Shown here one piece after another: positions 5,152 through 10,153 of a stretch of DNA of 10,153 nt. A model generated the notes under the pieces. That model searched no databases. It saw only the letters and a list, made by a program, of their open reading frames with translations, and had not been told where the DNA came from. The translations under genes were made by a program, and so were the position numbers. Positions within the stretch are counted from its first letter, which is position 1; each line of letters starts with the position of its first letter. Origin of the DNA: 2-02-FULL-46-13 sp036517235. Lineage in GTDB: Bacteria > Patescibacteriota > Minisyncoccia > Phycocordibacterales > DSPV01. The stretch lies in NCBI GenBank assembly GCA_036517235.1, contig DATDXL010000079.1, positions 1 through 10,153 of the forward strand, read 5' to 3'.

Positions 5152-6423
5152 ATGAAAACCTTTATTGAAAAAGTAACGATGGTGTTTAAGGACAGCGTGC
5201 TCCGCAAACGCGTTCTCTTCACGTTAGCTGTTCTCGTTCTCTTTCGGCTTCTTGCGACGATACCGATTCCTGGGATTGATACGGCTCAGCTTCAGAACCT
5301 CTTTTCGAACAACCAATTCCTTGGACTCCTCGATATTTTTTCAGGAGGGGGGCTTTCTAACCTCTCTATCATGATGTTGGGTGTTGGCCCGTATATCACC
5401 GCTACCATCATCATGCAGCTTTTGACCATGATTTTCCCCAAGCTTAAACAACTCTACCAAGAAGAGGGAGAGGCGGGACGGATGAAGTTCGCACAGTATT
5501 CAAGATTGCTCACCGTTCCCCTTGCCCTAATCCAAGGATACAGCTTCTTGGTGCTTCTTGAGAGACAGCAGGTACTTCCTAATCTAAGCGGAATCGACAT
5601 GTTGGTTGCCCTCATCATCGTAACCGCGGGTTCGATCCTCTTGATGTGGATCGGTGAGATTATGACCGAGTTCGGCATTGGCAACGGCGTCTCCCTTCTC
5701 ATCTTCGCGGGCATCGTTGCCGGAGTTCCTTCGACGGTAAGCCAGTTGGCGTTTACCTTTGATCCCTCACAGATCCCGCTTTACATAGGATTCCTTGTTG
5801 CCGCGCTTTTGGTGGTGCTAGGGGTAGTGGTGGTGACTGAAGCTGAACGTCCGATTCCCATTACCTATGCTCGTCGTGTACGCGGTACCCGCGTCTATGG
5901 CGGTGTGTCTACCTACCTTCCCTTGCGTCTTAACCAAGCTGGCGTTATCCCCATCATCTTCGCGCTCTCCATCCTCCTGTTTCCGCAAATGATCGTCAAT
6001 TTTCTTGCCACGTTCGATAGTTCTATCATACAAACGATCTCTTCTATACTCATGTCATTTCTAACCAACATGTGGCTTTACTCTGGCGCGTACTTCGTTC
6101 TTGTCGTGGTGTTCACCTATTTCTATACCGCCGTTACCTTTGACCCCAATACTCTTTCCACGAACTTGCAGAAGAACGGTGCGTTCATTCCCGGAGTTCG
6201 TCCCGGTTCTTCTACCGCTGCGTATATCTCGCGAATACTGACACGCATCACCCTCGTAGGAGCTCTGTTTCTCGGCATTATCGCTATCTTGCCTCTTATC
6301 ATGCAGTCCATTACCGGCGTCGCGTCGTTCGCTATCGGCGGTACCGCCCTCCTCATCGTGGTATCAGTCGTCCTCGATCTCATCAAGAAAATCGACGCAC
6401 AGATTTCGATGCGCGAATATTGA
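5152..6423 (+). CDS. secY: Preprotein translocase subunit SecY
   Basis: SecY forms the protein-conducting channel in the cytoplasmic membrane with SecE and SecG. The 423-residue product has the expected ten hydrophobic segments. Recognisable parts are TM1 with the following IPIPGID turn (about 20-43), the TM2 signature MLGVGPYITATIIMQLL (about 75-91), EIMTEFGIGNGVSLLIFAGI (about 169-188), the cytoplasmic loop AERPIPITYARR (231-242), TM7 with LNQAGVIPIIFA (260-271), NGAFIPGVRPGSSTAAYI (342-359) and a short basic C-terminus. It ends with UGA. It is the last gene of the ribosomal block; adk, normally next, is displaced by about 850 bases. Confidence 0.98.
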   Translation: MKTFIEKVTMVFKDSVLRKRVLFTLAVLVLFRLLATIPIPGIDTAQLQNLFSNNQFLGLLDIFSGGGLSNLSIMMLGVGPYITATIIMQLLTMIFPKLKQLYQEEGEAGRMKFAQYSRLLTVPLALIQGYSFLVLLERQQVLPNLSGIDMLVALIIVTAGSILLMWIGEIMTEFGIGNGVSLLIFAGIVAGVPSTVSQLAFTFDPSQIPLYIGFLVAALLVVLGVVVVTEAERPIPITYARRVRGTRVYGGVSTYLPLRLNQAGVIPIIFALSILLFPQMIVNFLATFDSSIIQTISSILMSFLTNMWLYSGAYFVLVVVFTYFYTAVTFDPNTLSTNLQKNGAFIPGVRPGSSTAAYISRILTRITLVGALFLGIIAILPLIMQSITGVASFAIGGTALLIVVSVVLDLIKKIDAQISMREY

Positions 6424-6466
6424 GCAAAACAAGAAGTCCTAAGGACGACTATGTTCTGCTACAACC

Positions 6467-6492
6467 CCGTATCAATTCCGCCACGGTTTTTT
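6467..6492 (+). terminator. Weak candidate terminator after secY
   Basis: CCGT (6467-6470) and ACGG (6483-6486) can pair around a 12-base loop and are followed by six T (6487-6492). The stem is only four pairs, so this is a weak candidate, but the T run and position about 45 bases after the secY stop fit the end of the ribosomal transcript. Confidence 0.3.
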
Positions 6493-6710
6493 CGTACAAA
6501 GAACGGATGTTTGCTAGACGGTGTATTGAAAATGCAGTCCGCGTGTGCGATCCTGTACTGGACCCCATTTGTTAGACACTAATTATACAAGGTTGGTGTA
6601 TGAAATTCGGGGTCCGGGCCAGCAGGGTCTTACTTAATAATTATACGTACGTATAATTATTAAGTAAGGATGTCTAGTGGCCATTGTTACATGTGGGTGT
6701 TAGAAAAGAA
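6493..6710. other. Gene-free region after secY holding inverted repeats
   Basis: No credible reading frame on either strand. GGACCCC (6560-6566) and GGGGTCC (6609-6615) form a 7-bp inverted repeat around a 42-base loop that contains TAATTATAC (6580-6588). That string recurs inside the perfect palindrome at 6629-6668, where it appears directly at 6638-6646 and inverted at 6651-6659. The reuse suggests a small set of related binding sites, or an old insertion site. Confidence 0.5.
6629..6668. repeat. Perfect 40-bp palindrome without a loop
   Basis: Bases 6629-6648 are the exact reverse complement of 6649-6668. The centre reads TTATACGTACGTATAA. It contains TATAAT in both directions (6652-6657 on the plus strand, 6640-6645 on the minus strand). 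There is no T run, so it is a poor terminator. Possible roles are a symmetric protein-binding site, a cruciform, or a recombination or telomere-resolution type site. The function is unknown. Confidence 0.95.
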
Positions 6711-6740
6711 AAATCACATTCCTCTCGAGGAATGTGATTT
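6711..6740 (-). terminator. Strong rho-independent terminator of the minus-strand gene
   Basis: Bases 6711-6724 and 6727-6740 form a perfect stem of up to 14 bp (13 bp with a 4-base loop). On the minus strand it lies about 22 bases after the stop codon of the 6762-7145 gene and is followed by a T-rich run (GTGATTTTTCTTTTCTA). It could also stop plus-strand transcripts leaving secY, though the T tract there is poor. Confidence 0.85.
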
Positions 6741-6761
6741 GAGTTAGACGATATCGTCAGT

Positions 6762-7145
6762 TCAGGAAGTGAGCACGAGGTCGGTTTCGGTGTGAGCTTG
6801 GATTGTTTTCGCCGCGGATTTTATTTTCTGCGTATGTTGTTCAAGGAGTTCCGCGACCTCTTTGAGCCAGCCATTTCGGATCTCATCTGAGAGCTTGAGC
6901 ATGGCCTCCACCGGTTTTCTCTTGTCAGTAAGCTCCCATCCGCCGCTGTCTTGAGGTCTCATTATCTCGAAGCCTTTGTCTGGCTTATTGTAGAAGTGGA
7001 TCCTCCGTGGGAGGTAATTCCTGTTTCCAGGAAACACCTTTTTCAAATGAGCTCCCAATTCATCCACTGCCCGCTCTAATTCCTCAATCCAATCCGAGTT
7101 TTCAGAGCGAGCCCGTTCGAGCCTTTCTAGGTCTGTTTGGTTCAT
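6762..7145 (-). CDS. Hypothetical soluble protein
   Basis: I do not recognise this 127-residue product. It is charged and soluble, with no signal or membrane segment. Residues about 1-35 (MNQTDLERLERARSENSDWI...) and about 80-122 look helical, possibly coiled coil. Between them lies a region with RIHFYNKPDKGFEIMRP that may be a small beta unit. It is supported as a real gene by a strong Shine-Dalgarno (GAGGAG at 7151-7156, minus strand, six bases before ATG), a plausible promoter and a strong terminator. No other gene in the window has such a Shine-Dalgarno. It is the only minus-strand gene and interrupts the usual secY-adk-map order, so a later insertion is likely. Confidence 0.75.
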   Translation of the reverse strand: MNQTDLERLERARSENSDWIEELERAVDELGAHLKKVFPGNRNYLPRRIHFYNKPDKGFEIMRPQDSGGWELTDKRKPVEAMLKLSDEIRNGWLKEVAELLEQHTQKIKSAAKTIQAHTETDLVLTS

Positions 7146-7191
7146 GGTATCTCCTCGCGTTTAGGGTCCGCCGACCTGTTTTTCTGTAGCC

Positions 7192-7220
7192 GTTTTATCA
7201 CGAAAGTATATATTTGCCAA
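7192..7220 (-). promoter_or_regulatory. Promoter of the minus-strand gene
   Basis: On the minus strand TTGGCA (7215-7220, 5/6 match to TTGACA) lies 17 bases before TAAAAC (7192-7197, 4/6 match to TATAAT). Transcription would begin near 7185 and give a leader of about 40 bases containing the Shine-Dalgarno. Confidence 0.45.
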
Positions 7221-7231
7221 CTATTCCGGAT

Positions 7232-7271
7232 CTAATGCAATCTTCATTAGTTAGCATTTTCTGAGTATACT
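7232..7271 (+). promoter_or_regulatory. Leaderless-type promoter of the adk-type gene with a small inverted repeat
   Basis: TATACT (7266-7271, 5/6 to TATAAT) lies six bases before the GTG start at 7278, the same spacing as before the 1231 gene. The -35 region is poor. CTAATG (7232-7237) and CATTAG (7245-7250) form a 6-bp inverted repeat over the -35 position and could be an operator. The spacer is shared with the divergent minus-strand promoter. Confidence 0.45.
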
Positions 7272-7277
7272 TAATTT

Positions 7278-7883
7278 GTGATTGCAAAACCTCAAGTCTT
7301 TAATTTTATAGGAAGGTCGGGATGCGGCAAAGGCACGCAGGTCGGCATGCTTATGGATTACCTCAAAAAGAGCGATCCAAAGCGCGGTATCGTCTATCTT
7401 CATACTGGCAAGCAGTTCCGCGAATTTATCACTGGCGAGACCTACACCCAGAAGATCTCAAAAGAGTTGTATGAACGAGGGGGGCTCTTCCCAGAATTCT
7501 TGGCCATCAATATGTGGTCAGATTTTTTTGTCAAAGAGGTTAAACCCGATTCGCATGTGATAATCGATGGTTCGCCGAGGAAAATTAATGAAGCCACGAT
7601 TTTCGATACGGCCGGGAAGTTTTATGGCTGGGAGAAACCGCATATCTTGTTACTGAATGTCTCAAGAGAGTGGGCGACAGAGAGGCTTTTGAGCCGTGGA
7701 CGCAAACAGGACGACAGCGCTTCGAGCATACAGTCACGGCAAGACTGGTATGATTCGGATGTTTCCAAAGTAGTCGCCTTCTACCGAGAAAGCCCCGATT
7801 GCCAGTTCCACGAGATTAATGGCGAGCAGACTATTGAGAAAGTCCATGAGGAGATCTTGCGAAAGATCGGGTTTGCGAGCTAA
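7278..7883 (+). CDS. adk: Adenylate kinase family nucleoside monophosphate kinase
   Basis: The enzyme transfers phosphate between nucleotides (ATP + AMP to 2 ADP if it is true adenylate kinase), in the cytoplasm. The 201-residue product has the P-loop GRSGCGKGTQ (residues 12-21), HTGKQFREF (42-50) as the NMP-binding start, DGSPRK (97-102, the DGFPR-type motif), and RGRKQDD...SIQSRQDWY (140-158) carrying the arginines of the LID and catalytic site. The LID is the short form without zinc cysteines. Start GTG 7278 gives a normal N-terminus directly before the P-loop strand and suits a leaderless mRNA. Its place before map matches the classic secY-adk-map order. Specificity for AMP over another NMP cannot be told from motifs alone. 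Confidence 0.85.
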   Translation: MIAKPQVFNFIGRSGCGKGTQVGMLMDYLKKSDPKRGIVYLHTGKQFREFITGETYTQKISKELYERGGLFPEFLAINMWSDFFVKEVKPDSHVIIDGSPRKINEATIFDTAGKFYGWEKPHILLLNVSREWATERLLSRGRKQDDSASSIQSRQDWYDSDVSKVVAFYRESPDCQFHEINGEQTIEKVHEEILRKIGFAS

Positions 7884-7892
7884 TTTGTTACG

Positions 7893-8657
7893 ATGATAAC
7901 GATAAAGACTCCGCAAGATATTACACACCTCCGTGAAGGTGGGAGGCGTTTGGCGCAGGTTATTGATGCTGTTGCGGTTGCTGCGAAACCGGGTGTAGCG
8001 GCTACGGCGCTTGATGTACTCGCGGAGAAAATGGTGCGTGACGGAGGAGATACTCCCTCCTTTTTGCACTACAAGGCGCGTGGATCCGATCATGCCTACC
8101 CCGCGAGCCTTTGTGTTTCCATCAATGATGAGGTAGTGCATGGACTTCCGAAAGCTTCAAGTATTCTGAAGAACGGAGATGTGGTGTCGCTGGATATGGG
8201 CCTTATCCATCAAGGCCTTTACCTCGACAGCGCGGTTACTATAGGAATTGGTGGTATTGACGCAAATGCAAAAAAACTAATTCATGTTACAAAAGAGGCG
8301 CTCGGGATCGGCATTTCTGCCGCCCGAGCAGGGAAACATGTTGGAGACATCGGGTATGTCATTGAGCAATTCATCAAACCGCACGGATTCGGCATCGTGC
8401 GCGAGCTTGCCGGTCACGGTGTGGGATATGGCGTGCATGAAGACCCCTTCATCCCTAACTTCGGGAAACGCGGGAACGGCGCGATACTGAAACCCGGTAT
8501 GGTGATTGCCATCGAGCCGATGATAAACGAGGGAGGAGACGAAATCTATGTCGATGACGATGGTTTTACCTTCCGCACCAAAGACGGCAAGCGTAGCGCG
8601 CATTTTGAGCATACGGTACTGATAACCGAAGAGGATCCGGAGATTCTAACGGAATAG
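7893..8657 (+). CDS. map: Type I methionine aminopeptidase
   Basis: It removes the initiator methionine from new proteins at the ribosome exit. The 254-residue product has all five metal ligands of the family: Asp101 (SLDMG), Asp112 (YLDSAVT), His175 (GHGVG), Glu208 (IAIEPM) and Glu239 (HFEHT). The substrate-contact His83 lies in VVHGLP. HEDPFIPNFG follows the GHG motif as usual. It starts nine bases after the adk stop and is probably co-transcribed. The last codons (ILTE, stop) are encoded by TTCTAACGGAAT, the right-arm sequence of the start-codon repeat, so the extreme C-terminus may be repeat-derived. Confidence 0.96.
   Translation: MITIKTPQDITHLREGGRRLAQVIDAVAVAAKPGVAATALDVLAEKMVRDGGDTPSFLHYKARGSDHAYPASLCVSINDEVVHGLPKASSILKNGDVVSLDMGLIHQGLYLDSAVTIGIGGIDANAKKLIHVTKEALGIGISAARAGKHVGDIGYVIEQFIKPHGFGIVRELAGHGVGYGVHEDPFIPNFGKRGNGAILKPGMVIAIEPMINEGGDEIYVDDDGFTFRTKDGKRSAHFEHTVLITEEDPEILTE
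8644..8655 (+). repeat. Solitary right-arm sequence at the end of map
   Basis: TTCTAACGGAAT is identical over 12 bases to the right arm in front of secY (5142-5153). No left arm is visible nearby, and no start codon follows at once; the next gene starts at 8699. It may be a remnant or half of an element, or coincidence. Confidence 0.5.
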
Positions 8658-8674
8658 GTGAAGTACTATGGAGG

Positions 8675-8683
8675 TGCTATCAT
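8675..8683 (+). promoter_or_regulatory. Extended -10 promoter before the 8699 gene
   Basis: TGC followed by TATCAT (8678-8683) fits an extended -10 element and would start transcription within about ten bases of ATG 8699. The GGAGGTG at 8670-8676 looks like a Shine-Dalgarno but is more than 20 bases from the ATG and would not be in the transcript. Confidence 0.4.
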
Positions 8684-8698
8684 CTGCTTGATTACTCT

Positions 8699-8992
8699 AT
8701 GGGTATAGAACAAGAACCAAAAATGGGAGATTGGGGGGAAATGCAGGAAACACATCCGGTAGATTTTGACGAGTCGCCTATTGCAAGGGAGGAGCTGATC
8801 GAAGCTGTTCGTGCCTTCCAAAAAGAAACGAAGAAGTCAGAAAAGAGAAAAGCCCCCGATGTCTCCGGCACCGCGTTTTCGCCTTCGTCTGCAGATAAGG
8901 TACAAGCCTTGCACGGTGATGAGGGAGCTATTCCTGATAAGCAAACACACGTGAAGTTTGAGGAATTTCGAAAAGAACAGCAAGGAGAGTGA
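8699..8992 (+). CDS. Small charged hypothetical protein
   Basis: I do not recognise this 97-residue product. It is rich in Glu, Lys and Asp, with no signal peptide, membrane segment or cysteine, and is probably partly disordered. One likely helix is IAREELIEAVRAFQKETKKSEKRK (about 28-51); a second short one is near the end (HVKFEEFRKEQQGE). The start follows an extended -10 box closely, suggesting a near-leaderless message. It lies between map and the gene at 9274, where infA and rpmJ would stand in a canonical cluster. Coding status is supported by an intact frame and gene spacing only. Confidence 0.6.
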   Translation: MGIEQEPKMGDWGEMQETHPVDFDESPIAREELIEAVRAFQKETKKSEKRKAPDVSGTAFSPSSADKVQALHGDEGAIPDKQTHVKFEEFRKEQQGE

Positions 8993-9006
8993 GATTCGAC
9001 TCATTT

Positions 9007-9038
9007 GGGATAGCACGGACTAGCCCACTATTCCTTTT
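9007..9038 (+). terminator. Possible weak terminator after the 8699 gene
   Basis: GGGATAG (9007-9013) can pair with CTATTCC (9028-9034) with one G-U pair, followed by four T. The loop is long at 14 bases. It sits about 15 bases after the stop codon and before the next promoter. Confidence 0.3.
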
Positions 9039-9057
9039 GCTGGTGGTTTTTGGGCGC

Positions 9058-9063
9058 TATAAT
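9058..9063 (+). promoter_or_regulatory. Consensus -10 box before the 9274 gene
   Basis: A perfect TATAAT lies seven bases before ATG 9071; the -35 region is poor (TTGCTG at 9037-9042 with a 15-base spacer is the best candidate). Transcription would start at about 9070, so the RNA begins almost exactly with the left arm of the repeat element. Without the element, the downstream gene would be leaderless. Confidence 0.6.
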
Positions 9064-9070
9064 GAAGCCC

Positions 9071-9269
9071 ATGGATCCCGTTAGAAATGACATGGTTATG
9101 ACTGGCGGCATTCGGTGGTATATTTGTATTCATTCGAAAAAACATCAAATCAATAACGACACAACGGAAATGCCCTATAAAAAATAGTATGACAAGGCAT
9201 CAATCGCATTATAAACTCATCCACAGTAGGAATACGCCCAATGTTTGCTGGGGCGTTTCCTATTTCTAA
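9071..9269 (+). other. Two chained short ORFs in the 9274-gene leader
   Basis: ATG 9071 opens a 38-codon frame (start MDPVRN) ending at TAG 9185-9187. One base later ATG 9189 opens a 26-codon frame (start MTRHQ) ending at the TAA in the right arm (9267-9269), four bases before the start of the main gene. The first ATG repeats the ATGGA of the main start. The chain would let ribosomes pass through the element by reinitiation. Chance occurrence cannot be ruled out, and no family is recognised. Confidence 0.25.
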
Positions 9270-9273
9270 CGGG
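9076..9273 (+). repeat. Start-codon inverted-repeat element, 9274-gene copy
   Basis: The longest copy at 198 bp. Arms 9075-9088 (ATCCCGTTAGAAAT) and 9262-9275 (ATTTCTAACGGGAT) form a perfect 14-bp inverted repeat identical to that of rplE. ATGGA is directly repeated at 9071-9075 and 9274-9278. The interior is unlike the other copies and is A/T-rich. Located at the 5' end of the predicted transcript, the left arm could fold back on the start codon. Confidence 0.85.
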
Positions 9274-10153
9274 ATGGAGTCAGGATATAAAGCACCCGAA
9301 AAGACATTCAATTCCCCCGAGGAAGAGCTGCAGTTTTTGCGTGGCCAAGTCGCTCTGAATGAGCGGCGGCTTGCAGAGCAGGGCATACGCGATGCTTCTC
9401 ATAGGGCGGCACTAGAAACTATGGGCGAGTATAAAAAAGCTCCAACAGAGAGCGTTCTATCGCCCGCTATGCGGGTAAACGAATCGGAACTCGCCCGCTA
9501 CCACGTTCAGCTTACACCTGAGCCACACGATGCGCAGGTTGCACAGCTTGCAGCACTGGTAGTCGAGAAAGGCATCAAGAACGCGCTCGCGCTCGCGGAT
9601 AAGCTCGATAATCCGCATCTCACCGATGACTTCGAGAGATTCCTGGTCCAATACGTAAAAGCGGGATTTGAGACCGGAGTGGGGGCGAGAAATCCCCTCT
9701 ACCGAGCGCTTCAGATGACCCTATATGAGATCTCGCTTCCCGAGCGGGATCCGAAAGCTCCTGAGAAGCCCCTCAAAGAGTTGCTCTCTTCGATGGAGCA
9801 GTTTTATGCGGGCATGATGGCGGTGCGTGATAAAGAAGTCATTGGTCCCAATTACTTTACGCTGGAGCTTGCCGTTGCCAACCACAGCGAGGAGTTCGTG
9901 TTCTATGCTGCGGTCCCGGACAGCAAACGGAACCTTTTTGAAAAGCACATTCGTGCGGTATTCCACGATGCTAAGATCGCCGAACGCAAGGATGACTATA
10001 ATATTTTCAATGAAACGGGATTTTCAACAGGTTCATATGCGACATTTTCCGCTGATCACGCCTTTCCCATTCGCACCTACGATACCTTTGACCACGATCC
10101 GCTCAATGCTATCCTTCACAGCTTTTCCAAAATAGATAAAGATGATGAAGGCG
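9274..10153 (+). CDS. N-terminal part of a VirD4/TraM-like ATPase-type protein (partial)
   Basis: The frame is open from ATG 9274 to the window end, giving 293 residues and continuing beyond. Residues about 16-50 (EEELQFLRGQVALNERRLAEQG) look like a coiled coil. About 118-290 form a mixed domain with DFERFLVQYVKAGF, LYEISLPERDPKAPEKPLKEL, SSMEQFYAGM, YFTLELAVANHSEEFVFYAAVPDSKR and an acidic DDYNIF turn. This arrangement (a protein-protein 'ELAV...FYAAVP' strand pair after an EQF/helix) resembles the N-terminal region of large Patescibacteria proteins that end in a VirD4/TraM-like conjugation or type IV pilus ATPase domain. The ATPase motifs themselves would lie outside the window, so the assignment is by resemblance only. 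No membrane segment is seen in this part. The start is set by the repeat arm. Confidence 0.6.
   Translation, partial: MESGYKAPEKTFNSPEEELQFLRGQVALNERRLAEQGIRDASHRAALETMGEYKKAPTESVLSPAMRVNESELARYHVQLTPEPHDAQVAQLAALVVEKGIKNALALADKLDNPHLTDDFERFLVQYVKAGFETGVGARNPLYRALQMTLYEISLPERDPKAPEKPLKELLSSMEQFYAGMMAVRDKEVIGPNYFTLELAVANHSEEFVFYAAVPDSKRNLFEKHIRAVFHDAKIAERKDDYNIFNETGFSTGSYATFSADHAFPIRTYDTFDHDPLNAILHSFSKIDKDDEG

Noticed and set aside
6057..6072. ATTTCTAACcaacATG inside secY as another right arm
   Set aside because: It encodes conserved-frame SecY residues (SFLTNM), lacks the CGGG end and has no left arm, so it is a coincidental 9-base match.
6421..6423. UGA recoded as glycine (Gracilibacteria/SR1 code)
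   Set aside because: secY, the 8699 gene and the minus-strand gene end at UGA at natural family or frame ends, and no in-frame UGA occurs within the conserved proteins.
6629..6668. Palindrome as a rho-independent terminator of secY
   Set aside because: It is AT-rich with no following T run on either strand and lies over 200 bases after the secY stop. A better terminator lies at 6711-6740.
8670..8676. GGAGGTG as the Shine-Dalgarno of the 8699 gene
   Set aside because: It is over 20 bases from the ATG, and no in-frame start lies at proper distance. It overlaps the extended -10 element.
456..9275. Repeated arms read as a dispersed CRISPR-like array
   Set aside because: The arms occur as inverted pairs several kilobases apart with coding genes between them. 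There is no regular repeat-spacer series.

Overview
The window looks like a chromosomal piece of a Candidate Phyla Radiation (Patescibacteria) bacterium, most likely a parcubacterium. This rests on a spc-type ribosomal protein cluster with no rpmD (L30) between rpsE and rplO, proline-rich single-pass membrane proteins of a kind common in this group, near absence of Shine-Dalgarno sequences, and an N-terminal fragment resembling the VirD4/TraM-type ATPases of these genomes. UGA acts as a normal stop (secY, the 8699 gene, the minus-strand gene), which argues against the Gracilibacteria/SR1 code.

Layout: rplX (135-443), rplE (579-1115), an inserted membrane-protein gene (1231-2007), rpsN (2278-2463), rpsH (2593-2988), rplF (2993-3541), rplR (3547-3903), rpsE (3913-4572), rplO (4578-5024), secY (5152-6423). 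Then come about 340 bases without a gene, holding a perfect 40-bp palindrome and a strong terminator. A minus-strand hypothetical gene follows (6762-7145), then an adk-type kinase (7278-7883), map (7893-8657), a small acidic hypothetical (8699-8992), and the 5' part of a large gene that runs off the window (9274 onward). rpsH through rplO are packed within 4-9 bases of each other. The genes make ribosome subunits, the Sec translocon, adenylate balance and N-terminal methionine removal, the classic spc/secY-adk-map set.

The most striking feature is a family of inverted-repeat elements sitting exactly at gene starts. Complete copies lie in front of rplE, rpsH, secY and the 9274 gene, and the right end of a fifth lies in front of rplX. 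Each is about 120-200 bp, begins TCCCGTTAGAA and ends TTCTAACGG(G) flush against the ATG. In three of the four complete copies the start-codon sequence on the right (ATGAA, ATGGTAA, ATGGA) is repeated on the left, as in a target-site duplication. Removing one copy at rpsN/rpsH restores a tight ATGGTAA stop/start overlap. Removing it at 9274 restores a leaderless gene with TATAAT seven bases before ATG. The rplE and secY copies share a hairpin with compensatory changes and a decoy that could compete for the left arm, so the elements may act as translational switches as well as being mobile. A lone right-arm sequence forms the end of map.

Several genes (1231, 7278, possibly 2278) have a -10 box six bases before the start codon, which suggests leaderless transcription. 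The minus-strand gene instead has a strong Shine-Dalgarno and its own terminator, and looks like a separate insertion between secY and adk.
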